A stretch of 64,000 nt of DNA from G965232465 sp965276005 (GTDB lineage Bacteria; Pseudomonadota; Alphaproteobacteria; JAQWUY01). The notes below the pieces were generated by a model. The model searched no databases. It saw nothing but the letters and a program-made list of their open reading frames with translations, and was not told the origin of the DNA. Position 1 is the first letter of the stretch. Every line of letters starts with the position of its first letter. Where the stretch lies: positions 2,666,001 to 2,730,000 of the forward strand of contig OZ254962.1 in the NCBI GenBank assembly GCA_965276005.1. Direction: 5' to 3'. The position numbers and the translations under genes were made by a program. Below, piece by piece: positions 18,542 through 27,044 of this stretch.

Positions 18542-20218
18542 ATGTCATATCAATTTGTATATGGAATGCACGGTTTAACCAAGACTTATCCGGGTGGTAA
18601 AACGGTGCTGAGTAATATTAACTTGCAATTTTTGCCAGGGGCAAAAATTGGCGTGTTGGGATATAATGGGGCGGGCAAGTCGACACTGTTAAAAATTATG
18701 GCGGGGCTAGACACGGAATATCAAGGCGAGGCTTGGGTTGCCGATGGTGTTAAGGTGGGGTACCTTGCCCAAGAGCCGCAACTAGATGCGACCAAGACCG
18801 TTGCCGAAAATGTGATGGACGGTTTGGGCGAAATAAAGCAGGTTGTAGATGCTTTTAATGCTATTTCCACACAGCTAGCGGAAGTAACAGACACCGATGA
18901 AATGATGGCGTTGATTGAAAAACAAGGGCAATATCAAGAAAAAATTGACGCTGCCGATGCGTGGGATTTAGACCGGGTTGTCGACATTGCTATGGACGCT
19001 TTGCGGTGTCCCGATGGCGATATGGCGGTTACCCATTTATCTGGGGGGGAAGTGCGGCGGGTGGCGTTGTGTCGCTTGTTGCTGAGCAAGCCGGATATGT
19101 TGTTGCTGGACGAACCGACCAACCATTTGGATGCCGAATCTGTGGCGTGGCTGCAGCGGTTTTTGGCGGATTATACGGGTACGGTGGTGATGGTGACACA
19201 CGACCGCTATTTTTTGGACAATGTGACTGGTTGGATTTTGGAACTCGATCGGGGACATGGTATTCCATATGAAGGCAATTATACAGCGTGGCTGGAGCAA
19301 AAATCTATCCGCTTGCAACAAGAGGGCAAAGCTGAAGACCAACGGGCAAAAACCATCGCCCAAGAAAAACAGTGGGTTGGGCAATCGCCAAAAGCCCGCC
19401 AAGCCAAAAACAAAGCCCGCATTCAAGCCTATGAACAATTGTTAAAACAACAAACAGAAGCCCGCACCGTTACCAGTACCCTTACTATTCCCGCCGGCGG
19501 CAGATTGGGCGATGTGGTGATTAAGGCGGATGCGGTGGCAAAATCGTTTGGCGATAAATTGTTGTATGACAACATGGCATTTAACTTGCCTCGTGGTGGC
19601 ATTATCGGGGTTATCGGTGCCAATGGGGCGGGTAAAACCACTTTGTTTAAAATGATAACCGGCATTGAAACCCCCGATTCGGGACACTTTACTGTAGGCG
19701 AAACTGTACACTTGGGATATGTGGATCAATCCCGGGATTCGCTAAGCGATACAAACACGGTATGGCAAGAAATTTCTGACGGTTTGGATACGGTGGCACT
19801 GGGCAAACGGACATTGTCGTCCCGGGCGTATGTGGGGTCGTTTAACTTCAAAGGGGCGGATCAACAAAAGAAAGTGGGGCAGCTGTCAGGCGGTGAACGC
19901 AACCGAGTACACCTTGCCAAGATGTTAAAACAAGGGGCAAATGTGTTGCTGTTAGACGAACCCACCAATGATTTGGATGTGGATACCTTGCGGGCGTTAG
20001 AGGAAGCGTTGCTAAACTTTGCCGGCTGTGCGGTGATTATTTCCCACGACCGTTGGTTTCTCGACCGGGTGGCAACGCATATACTGGCGTTCGAGGGCAA
20101 TTCACAAGTGGTGTGGTTCGAAGGCAATTACCAAGATTATGAAACCGACCGCAAACGGCGTTTGGGGGATACCGTTTTAAACCCCACCCGCATTAAATAT
20201 AAACCTGTAACCCGATAA
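18542..20218 (+). CDS. ettA: Energy-dependent translational throttle protein EttA (ABC-F)
   Basis: A 558-residue ABC-F ATPase that binds the ribosomal E site and gates entry into elongation according to the ATP/ADP ratio. Two nucleotide-binding domains are seen. NBD1 has GYNGAGKST near residue 38, LSGGEVRRVALC, and LLDEPTNHLD. NBD2 has GANGAGKTT near 358, LSGGERNRVHLA, and LLDEPTNDLD. The linker between (about 240-325) is Lys/Gln/Ala-rich, as in the P-site tRNA-interaction motif. The C-terminal VVWFEGNYQDYE is typical for EttA. There is no transmembrane part. It heads an operon with gapR and an SDR gene. Confidence 0.94.
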   Translation: MSYQFVYGMHGLTKTYPGGKTVLSNINLQFLPGAKIGVLGYNGAGKSTLLKIMAGLDTEYQGEAWVADGVKVGYLAQEPQLDATKTVAENVMDGLGEIKQVVDAFNAISTQLAEVTDTDEMMALIEKQGQYQEKIDAADAWDLDRVVDIAMDALRCPDGDMAVTHLSGGEVRRVALCRLLLSKPDMLLLDEPTNHLDAESVAWLQRFLADYTGTVVMVTHDRYFLDNVTGWILELDRGHGIPYEGNYTAWLEQKSIRLQQEGKAEDQRAKTIAQEKQWVGQSPKARQAKNKARIQAYEQLLKQQTEARTVTSTLTIPAGGRLGDVVIKADAVAKSFGDKLLYDNMAFNLPRGGIIGVIGANGAGKTTLFKMITGIETPDSGHFTVGETVHLGYVDQSRDSLSDTNTVWQEISDGLDTVALGKRTLSSRAYVGSFNFKGADQQKKVGQLSGGERNRVHLAKMLKQGANVLLLDEPTNDLDVDTLRALEEALLNFAGCAVIISHDRWFLDRVATHILAFEGNSQVVWFEGNYQDYETDRKRRLGDTVLNPTRIKYKPVTR

Positions 20219-20228
20219 GGAGAACACT

Positions 20229-20519
20229 ATGCAATATACATCAGAAACAACACAACCAGAAAGCGAACAACACACCACTCCCGCATTGACCCCAACTGGG
20301 CAAAGACTACGGGCGTATATCGACCGTATTGAGAGGCTGGAAGAAAGTAAAAAAGACATTATGGAAGATATTAAAGAAGTATACGCCGAAGCCAAAGGCG
20401 ACGGGTTTGATAGTAAAGCCATGCGTAAAATTGTTGCCATTCGCAAAAAAGATTCTGCCGAAGTTGCCGAAGAAGAGGCGATTTTGGACACTTACAAAGC
20501 GGCACTAGGCATGGCGTAA
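20229..20519 (+). CDS. gapR: GapR-family nucleoid-associated protein (DUF2312)
   Basis: A 96-residue DNA-binding protein. In Caulobacter the family binds AT-rich, overtwisted DNA and supports replication and topoisomerase action. The conserved core LRAYIDRIERLEESKKDIMEDIKEVYAEAKGDGFDSKAMRKIVAIRK occupies residues about 28-76 (quoted here as the family hallmark). The N-terminal 27 residues are Thr/Gln-rich and disordered. AAGGAG precedes the ATG, ten bases after ettA. DUF2312 is largely restricted to alphaproteobacteria, so this gene is good taxonomic evidence. Confidence 0.92.
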   Translation: MQYTSETTQPESEQHTTPALTPTGQRLRAYIDRIERLEESKKDIMEDIKEVYAEAKGDGFDSKAMRKIVAIRKKDSAEVAEEEAILDTYKAALGMA

Positions 20520-20535
20520 CCGGAGGAGAAAAACC

Positions 20536-21267
20536 ATGACAAAAACCATATTTATTACAGGTGCCACAGGTGGTGTTGGCGGGGCAACCGCACAGCTGTT
20601 CGCATCACACGGATACCGTGTGGCGGTGGGGTACCATTCGAATGTCGATAAAGCCAACGCCCTTGTGCAAGACTTGCCCGGCGGTGGGCATATGGCGGTA
20701 CAGTGTACGGTTAATAAAACAGAAACCATCGAACAAGCCATTGCCCATATTACCCAAACTTTTGGCACATTGGATGTGTTGGTGAACAATGGCGGTTCGA
20801 CAAAATTTATTGCCCATGCGGATTTGGACGCTTTAACCGATGAAGTTATCGATGATATTTTTGCCATACATGTACGGGGAACATTGGCATGTGTCCGCCA
20901 TGCGGTACCGATTATGAACACAGACGGGGTGATTGTCAATATTTCGTCGATTGCCGCTGAATCGGGAATGGGCAGCAATATTGCGTACTGTGCGGCAAAA
21001 GCGGCAATCAATACGATTATTAAATCGTTGGCACGGTGTTTGGCACCGAAAATACGGGTTATTGGCGTCGCACCCGGGTTGTTAAATACCGGCTTTGTCA
21101 AAGGTGCCGGATCCGATGATTTCTTTATCGCACAGGCGGCAGCAACCCCCCTACAACGGCTTGGCACCGTCGAGGAGATAGCACAGGCGATTTATGCGGG
21201 TGTCGAACACATGCCTTTTACCACAGGTAGAGTTCTTACCATAGATGGCGGACGGTTGTTGGTATAG
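20536..21267 (+). CDS. Short-chain dehydrogenase/reductase (FabG-like)
   Basis: A 243-residue NAD(P)-dependent SDR of the classical type. It has the cofactor motif TGATGGVGGATA (residues 7-18, a GGVG variant of GxGxG), the NNGG block near 83, a serine in NISSIAAES near 138, and YCAAK (Tyr151, Lys155). The C-terminal TGRVLTIDGG is typical of 3-oxoacyl-ACP reductases and sugar alcohol dehydrogenases. GGAGG precedes the ATG, 16 bases after gapR. The substrate is unknown. Confidence 0.87.
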   Translation: MTKTIFITGATGGVGGATAQLFASHGYRVAVGYHSNVDKANALVQDLPGGGHMAVQCTVNKTETIEQAIAHITQTFGTLDVLVNNGGSTKFIAHADLDALTDEVIDDIFAIHVRGTLACVRHAVPIMNTDGVIVNISSIAAESGMGSNIAYCAAKAAINTIIKSLARCLAPKIRVIGVAPGLLNTGFVKGAGSDDFFIAQAAATPLQRLGTVEEIAQAIYAGVEHMPFTTGRVLTIDGGRLLV

Positions 21268-21297
21268 GAAAGTTAATGTTTATGGGGTGTATAAAAA

Positions 21298-21462
21298 GCG
21301 GTTGCAACCGCTGAGGGCTTTAGCCCGATGTGGTGCTCGATCATGGGGGGAAGTGCGTGTGGTATTTTGTCATGCGAAGCATGGTAAAATCCACATTAAA
21401 CGCACGGGGGGCGAAGCCCTCTAGACTCATGCACAAGCCACAAACAAAAATCAACCCGTACA
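21298..21462 (-). repeat. Structured intergenic repeat, copy C
   Basis: The same element as copies A and B, in inverted orientation. The palindrome GCGGTTGCAACCGC is at 21298-21311, the core runs to 21428, and the leader runs to 21462. In its own orientation the hairpin tip is CATGC-TTC-GCATG and the third hairpin is GGGC-TAAA-GCCC. It fills the gap between the convergent SDR and SnoaL-domain genes. Confidence 0.88.
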
Positions 21463-21491
21463 ATATATTAAATCATTTTATGCAATTTTGG

Positions 21492-22637
21492 CTATAGTAC
21501 ATCTGGGTTTTTTCTTATGGCGTTTAGGTGAATTTGTTTCCATATGGCAAGTGTGTCGAACAGTATCCACTCTTCGCATATTCTGTTGTGTATCACTCGG
21601 AATTGTGATATGCCCATGATGTATAGGGGGGCTTGGGTGCCTGTGCCGAACATGTGGGCGGTTTCGTGGGTGGCGGTTATCGACCACCGCACATGTACAA
21701 AGGTCTCGTTTTCGCCGGCGTTTGATGCGGTGGTTTGGCTGTGTTCGATGACTAAATCCGCATTCGACAACCCCCCATATATATCGGTTAAAAAAGTTTT
21801 CAAATGGCGACTGCCAATGATTTCTCGCCCGCCACAGCCGTGTACTTGCACATTATAGGTATAATAATCGTCGATAAGAGCAAAATACTTGTTACGCCAC
21901 ACATCGTTAAACATGTTGAGCACCAATGCGGCGGGGTTGTTATTTTCTGGACGACCGATGACGGGGGGTAGGGCAGATGGGGTGTCGATGCGATGGCTGG
22001 TTTCAGATTCCCACCAATGGGTAACATTGTTTTTATAATCGGCAACCGCCATATCCCATGCGACTTGTTTTATGTCCAGCCCCAATTGTTGCACATATGC
22101 CCCGTTATCCCGTACCAGCCACTCCTTGATGATAAGATTTTCTTTGCACAGGCAATCGGCAATGGTGTATATGTCGATACGGTTGCCCGATGCGGGTCCG
22201 AAAGTGCTGTCTTGGCTGTTGGTCATCAGCGTGCGGATAAGGTGAGACGACAGATACCCATCGGTTGCGTTGCCGTCCCAAATAATGTTGACGCTGTACA
22301 GCTCACGGTCGGGAAAGGCTTGTAAGGTTTGGGTGGTGTTTTCGATGACTCCCTGTACCCGTTCTGCATAGCCAAGCGGTGTGTAAATTTCCCCTTGTGC
22401 GGCATAGTGGGTGGCAATCATACCGACATTTTTGCGTTCCCAAATATCGTGCGTACAGCGTAAAATATAATCGACAATATTGCCATACTGTGGGTCGAAC
22501 CCGTGCATCGGCATGTCCCTATCCCGTGTATGTCCGGCGTTTAAGTCCGCATATGTATAGTAGCGACCGTGTAATTCTCCAGCAGCGGAAATATTGTCCG
22601 CCCGGGCGGGGTTATAGGGGGTTATTGTCATAGTCAT
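21492..22637 (-). CDS. Double SnoaL-like (NTF2 fold) protein, third of three in the operon
   Basis: A 381-residue soluble protein with two NTF2-like SnoaL/polyketide-cyclase domains, about residues 35-185 and 240-365. SnoaL landmarks are FPDRELYSVN in the first half, with RIDIYTIADCLCKENLIIKEWLVRD, and QFRVIHNRICEEWILFDTLA near the end. No signal peptide is present. AAGGAG precedes the ATG. It is the last gene of the ten-gene minus-strand operon, ten bases after its paralogue. The family includes cyclases, isomerases and hydrolases acting on small hydrophobic or cyclic substrates; the actual reaction is unknown. Confidence 0.7.
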   Translation of the reverse strand: MTMTITPYNPARADNISAAGELHGRYYTYADLNAGHTRDRDMPMHGFDPQYGNIVDYILRCTHDIWERKNVGMIATHYAAQGEIYTPLGYAERVQGVIENTTQTLQAFPDRELYSVNIIWDGNATDGYLSSHLIRTLMTNSQDSTFGPASGNRIDIYTIADCLCKENLIIKEWLVRDNGAYVQQLGLDIKQVAWDMAVADYKNNVTHWWESETSHRIDTPSALPPVIGRPENNNPAALVLNMFNDVWRNKYFALIDDYYTYNVQVHGCGGREIIGSRHLKTFLTDIYGGLSNADLVIEHSQTTASNAGENETFVHVRWSITATHETAHMFGTGTQAPLYIMGISQFRVIHNRICEEWILFDTLAIWKQIHLNAIRKNPDVL

Positions 22638-22646
22638 ACGGGCTCC

Positions 22647-23735
22647 TTACTGTTGTACATTTAACAATTTGTTCTTAAAAGCTATGTCCTCAGGGGTATT
22701 GGCGTGGTTTTTACGGGGCACATCTGGTATGGCGAACACCGTTTTATGATAAATTTTGTCGATCATATCGAACACATCGATCCCCAATTGGTAAAATATG
22801 TCGATCACATCCAGCAACACCCAATTTTGGGCGATACGACCATTTATCATATACCAAAAATCGGCGACTCGCATGTCGACCACTTTACCTGTGGGGGCAA
22901 GCCCTAACCACCCCGATCCCATATGGGTACCAATGACATTTTTCCACCCCACTATACAGGCGATGTTGTCTTTGCTGATTTGGGCGTGCCCAAAGCCATA
23001 ATCCCGATCGGGAAAAGTATTCAAAAATGCTCGACGGTACATATCGAATCCATCTATGCCATAAAAAGTGCCAATACCCGATGGTCCATACCATATCATA
23101 TCGTCCGCCCAAATAGAGGTTTGCGTATCTGTGCGGGTGCTTCTGGCGTGTAGTAAATCGCTCAGCATGTGCATAACTCGTGTTTGTGTTTGGGCGGTTA
23201 CATCTGGATTGGCGTCCCCATATAGCAACCCGTCTTGGTTGCGGGGACAGACCGTGTCGTCGTTACTGCCCATACTAGGGGGCAGGGGACAGACGCCCGC
23301 CCGTATCATTAGCCCGATGTAATCCATCAATTTATATACCATAACGATTTTACCGTTTTCGATGTGGTAAAAATCCATAAACCGCACATGGTTTAAAGTG
23401 CGGGTGGCGGGAACGGTATATAAGGAATGTTCGAACTGTCCCTGATACATACCGCAAGCGGATACCCAGTATGTGTTTTCTAAGGCACAGATACCGTCTA
23501 TTTCCACGCCGGGGACTCGCTTTAAATTGGTAAATGCGGTTCGCAACGGCAGCCAAAATTTTTCTGCCAATTGTTCGACGGTGTTACATTTTTCTACCGG
23601 GCGAAATGCCAAACAGGTAAAGTTATCGGCAAAAAACGGCCGTATGGCATCGGCTAAGCTGTCGACAGGGGCGGTAAGGGCGGCGTGTATATAATTGTTT
23701 ACCACCGCAAACTGTGTAGATTTTTGTATGTGCAT
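22647..23735 (-). CDS. Double SnoaL-like (NTF2 fold) protein, second of three
   Basis: A 362-residue protein made of two SnoaL-type domains (about residues 15-175 and 195-335). The second shows the clear family run GTHMGSGWLGLAPTGKVVDM, followed by DGKI-type NGRIAQNWVLLD and LGIDVF. I chose the ATG at 23735 (AAAGGAT upstream), four bases after the permease stop. The open frame reaches 23777, but that would overlap the upstream gene. Similar in layout to the neighbours at 21492 and 28303, so the operon carries three diverged paralogues. Confidence 0.75.
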   Translation of the reverse strand: MHIQKSTQFAVVNNYIHAALTAPVDSLADAIRPFFADNFTCLAFRPVEKCNTVEQLAEKFWLPLRTAFTNLKRVPGVEIDGICALENTYWVSACGMYQGQFEHSLYTVPATRTLNHVRFMDFYHIENGKIVMVYKLMDYIGLMIRAGVCPLPPSMGSNDDTVCPRNQDGLLYGDANPDVTAQTQTRVMHMLSDLLHARSTRTDTQTSIWADDMIWYGPSGIGTFYGIDGFDMYRRAFLNTFPDRDYGFGHAQISKDNIACIVGWKNVIGTHMGSGWLGLAPTGKVVDMRVADFWYMINGRIAQNWVLLDVIDIFYQLGIDVFDMIDKIYHKTVFAIPDVPRKNHANTPEDIAFKNKLLNVQQ

Positions 23736-23739
23736 GGTT

Positions 23740-24573
23740 TTATCCTTTGATGGCTCCTTGCACCAATCCAGATACAAGGCGTTTTTGAAATACTATGATT
23801 AAGACAATCAGCGGAACGGTAACCGATACCGCCCCGGCGATGCCTTGCATTAACTTGTTCAAATCGTCGTCCGCATTCATGTAATTCGACAAAGCGGCGG
23901 TCATGGTCATCTTGTCCCCATTCATCAGTTGAGAGGCAATCAAGAAGTCGTTATACGCCAGCAAGATGGAAAATAATGCCGCTGTAATCACGCCGGGCCA
24001 CATGACCGGGACGATGACTTGGCGAAAGGTTTGAAACGGGGTACACCCGTCTACTTGTGCGGCTTCGTCCAGCTCTTGGGGAATGCCCATAAAGAACGCT
24101 CGTAACATCCAAATCGTAAATGGCTGATTGATGGCAACCATGACAATAATCAAAGTCTCATAGCGGTTCCAAATGCCCAATTCCAAGAACGCCGGTTGAT
24201 AGGAAGTCAACAACACCACATGCGGCATGGCACGAAACACAAGGGCGATAATCAGCAACCAAAAGCCGATCGAACCTTTGTAGCGTGATAACGCATACCC
24301 CGCCAAACAGGCAATGGTCATCGATATGGATACGGTGCCAATGGTAACAATCACCGTGTTTATAGCGTTTTTCCAAAACCCGTCGACAACCCAAGTTTTA
24401 TAGTAGTGTTCGAAAGTAAACGATGGAAACAGCTGTAACGGATTGGAAAACGCATCGACGGGCAAACGGAAGGAAATCAAAAACATCCATAAAAATGGAA
24501 ATACCGCCAACAACAGCCAGACAAATAAAAATACGGAAAACACCCTGCCTAGTATAGATTTTTGTTGTTGCAT
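23740..24573 (-). CDS. Carbohydrate ABC transporter permease (MalG family)
   Basis: A 277-residue inner-membrane permease with six hydrophobic segments and the EAA loop ELDEAAQVDGCTPFQTFRQVIVP near residue 170, which docks on the ATPase. It follows its partner permease by two bases and precedes a SnoaL gene by four. It is the second transmembrane subunit of a CUT1-type importer. Confidence 0.9.
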   Translation of the reverse strand: MQQQKSILGRVFSVFLFVWLLLAVFPFLWMFLISFRLPVDAFSNPLQLFPSFTFEHYYKTWVVDGFWKNAINTVIVTIGTVSISMTIACLAGYALSRYKGSIGFWLLIIALVFRAMPHVVLLTSYQPAFLELGIWNRYETLIIVMVAINQPFTIWMLRAFFMGIPQELDEAAQVDGCTPFQTFRQVIVPVMWPGVITAALFSILLAYNDFLIASQLMNGDKMTMTAALSNYMNADDDLNKLMQGIAGAVSVTVPLIVLIIVFQKRLVSGLVQGAIKG

Positions 24574-24575
24574 GG

Positions 24576-25628
24576 TTATGTCCCCCGTTGCTCATGCCAA
24601 GTGCGGTGTAACACTGGTATCAGCAAGATGACAATGCCAACTACGGTGAGTAAAGCGGAGGCGGCGGCTTTGTTGTAATTGACTTCTTCGGAGATGATGT
24701 AATATGTCAGGTGCTGCAAGCTATCGGCAAACAGGGCGGAGCCAAACACTAAAATAGGCTCGAATATACGGTACGCATCCATGATGTGAATAAGGGTGAT
24801 AAACACAAACAACGGCATCAAGTGCGGAATCACCACAAAGCGGATTTTGTCCCACATACGGGCACCGTCAATATCAGCGGCTTCGAGGGCATCTTGGGGG
24901 ACGGATTGCAAGCCGGCAAACAACACCACAAAGGCAAACGGCAGCACATGCCAAATACCGTAAAATATAATGAGCGACCGAATAGTCCACTTGTCCGACA
25001 GGAAATAAAACTGTCCAAACCCCAGCTGTTCCAGTAGGGCGGCAACGATGGCATCGTCCAAAAACAGCCAATAAATCGACAACGCTCCAATAACCGGCGT
25101 GATAATAAACGGCAACAGCGATACAAACACCAACAGTCCCCTAATCCGTTGTAGTGAAGTATGCACATTCCACGCCACAATAAAACCAAATATCAAGATA
25201 GCGGGCAGGGTGAGGAAGGTATACAGCAGGGTAAATTCCAACGCTCCCCAAAATTCAATTTTGGTAAAAGCACTGTAAAACACCGCTATTTTTTTGAAAA
25301 ATCCATGCGTGGGATTGCCAAAAGCACTGTCCCAAGCTTGGGCAATTTTATCCGGTTCGATCAGGCTGATATAGTTCTTTACCCCCGCATATTTGTGATA
25401 GGTGTTCGGGTTGCCATCGGCATCCAATACGGGTTGCGAGATGATTTTTTCCGTCTTTCGGGTCTTACCGCCAAACATAGGGGTCTCGACAATGGTTTTG
25501 ACCAATTTTGTCTCCGTGCGTTCCTGATGCACAGACAACCACCCCGCCCCAATAAGAGGGGTAAATATAAACAGCACCATAACAACAAAACTGGGGGCGA
25601 CAAAGCGTGCAAAAGTGGCAAAATTCAT
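24576..25628 (-). CDS. Sugar-type ABC transporter permease (MalF family)
   Basis: A 350-residue permease. After the first hydrophobic segment comes an extended periplasmic insertion (about residues 35-125, rich in Lys, Thr and Glu), longer than in most CUT1 permeases. Further membrane segments follow, with the EAA loop ALEAADIDGARMWDKIRFVVIP near residue 240. AAGGAA precedes the ATG. It pairs with the MalG-like gene downstream. Confidence 0.9.
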   Translation of the reverse strand: MNFATFARFVAPSFVVMVLFIFTPLIGAGWLSVHQERTETKLVKTIVETPMFGGKTRKTEKIISQPVLDADGNPNTYHKYAGVKNYISLIEPDKIAQAWDSAFGNPTHGFFKKIAVFYSAFTKIEFWGALEFTLLYTFLTLPAILIFGFIVAWNVHTSLQRIRGLLVFVSLLPFIITPVIGALSIYWLFLDDAIVAALLEQLGFGQFYFLSDKWTIRSLIIFYGIWHVLPFAFVVLFAGLQSVPQDALEAADIDGARMWDKIRFVVIPHLMPLFVFITLIHIMDAYRIFEPILVFGSALFADSLQHLTYYIISEEVNYNKAAASALLTVVGIVILLIPVLHRTWHEQRGT

Positions 25629-25721
25629 ACGGTGTATTCCTTAATATGCGTGTTTGTGTAAAGGGTTGTTACCGCCATAAGGTCGGTGGCACCCCCACCG
25701 ACCCCATGCGGAGAATACGGC

Positions 25722-26963
25722 TTATAGGTAGCCTTTTTCCTTTGCAGTTTTGATGTATTCTGCCTCTGCATCTTGTAACGCTTGTGCGGGGGTTTTTTGA
25801 CCGGACAACACTTCGCCCGCCTGTTTGCCCATAATGCCGTGAATAATCCCACTGTGTGCGGGGTTCATAGGCTGTGAGGGTGCCCCGGCATAAAAGCTGT
25901 CGATAACACCGACCGCATAGGGCGTAGGCTTATACGAAGACCGTAGCCAAGTGGCAATATCGTTGTTTTTGGCAACGGTTGTATCGGAAATGCCCTGCAT
26001 TAATGCTCGAAAAGCTATGTCATCATTGCCGGCACTGTTTTTTGGTAAGTACACCCCGTCCCACCAAGTGGTCGTTGCCGCATTGCCGCCCGCAACCGCT
26101 GCAGGTGCCGCCGCAAAGCCGATTTTACCGACAACTGTACTGGTTTGTCGGTCGTCCATAGATTTTGCCCGGGATCCCCACAGCATCGCCATAGCAATTT
26201 TGCCCTGTGCCATTTGTTGCGTTACTGCCCCCGTATCGAGGACTAAGGCATTTGGCGACATGTATTGTTTTAATTTTACCATCAGGTTTAGGGCATCGAT
26301 ACCGGCTTGGCTGTTAAACGCAGGTTGATTGGTGCCCGGTTTAAAGAATGACCCGCCGAAACCCAAGAACAGGTTGTTAAATTCTTGGCTGATGTTCCAG
26401 CCGGATTTAAACGCCGCCCCAAACGGATATTCGATAGACGGTTCGGATTTTAGTTTTTCCGCCGCTGCCAGTACTTCGTCATATGTTTTTGGCACCGCTA
26501 TACCGTGTTTTGCAAACAGGTCTTTGCGGTACATAAAGTGCTGGGCATTGGCTTGGAATGCCACCGCCCAGATTTTGCCGTCGATGCGGATTAACATACC
26601 GTCTTCGATGTTGTATGTGGTTTTGTACCTTGCCACCAAATCGTCCAGCGGGCGTAACAAGCCTTTGGCGAGTAACGGCGACAGCGTACCATTAGACCCC
26701 ACCACCGCATCATAGGGCGAAGTGCTGGCGGCTAAGGCTTGTTCGGCATCCGCTTTGTTGTCTTTTGTTTGTTTCCATACCACTTTGAAGCTGTTATCTT
26801 GGCAAGATTCCACCTCTGCTCGAATTTTGTCTAACACGGGAAAGGCGTTCGATTGTACGCTGATTTCCCCGTTGAGCCCACAGCCCGCATAGGCGACCGT
26901 CCCCAACATAACAGCAACCGTCATAGCGATTATTTTTTTAACATAGTCTTTTAACATAGTCAT
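25722..26963 (-). CDS. ABC transporter extracellular solute-binding protein, copy 1
   Basis: A 413-residue family 1 binding protein. The signal peptide ends about residue 26 (AYA-GCGL). Shared blocks with copy 2 include GLLRPLDDLVA, NAQHFMYRKDLFAKHGI, PFGAAFKSGWN and QEFNNL. GAGGAG precedes the ATG. It lies 93 bases upstream of the MalF-like permease gene, and 81 bases downstream of copy 2. It presumably captures the substrate of this operon; the ligand is unknown. The Cys after the signal is shared by both copies, though the box (AYAGC) is not a canonical lipobox. Confidence 0.9.
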   Translation of the reverse strand: MTMLKDYVKKIIAMTVAVMLGTVAYAGCGLNGEISVQSNAFPVLDKIRAEVESCQDNSFKVVWKQTKDNKADAEQALAASTSPYDAVVGSNGTLSPLLAKGLLRPLDDLVARYKTTYNIEDGMLIRIDGKIWAVAFQANAQHFMYRKDLFAKHGIAVPKTYDEVLAAAEKLKSEPSIEYPFGAAFKSGWNISQEFNNLFLGFGGSFFKPGTNQPAFNSQAGIDALNLMVKLKQYMSPNALVLDTGAVTQQMAQGKIAMAMLWGSRAKSMDDRQTSTVVGKIGFAAAPAAVAGGNAATTTWWDGVYLPKNSAGNDDIAFRALMQGISDTTVAKNNDIATWLRSSYKPTPYAVGVIDSFYAGAPSQPMNPAHSGIIHGIMGKQAGEVLSGQKTPAQALQDAEAEYIKTAKEKGYL

Positions 26964-27044
26964 AGTATTCTCCTCACTGTTGTTTTAAAGTGGGGCTTGT
27001 GCCCCGTGTCCATAGATCGGAGGGCAAAATCCCCCCCAATCCGA

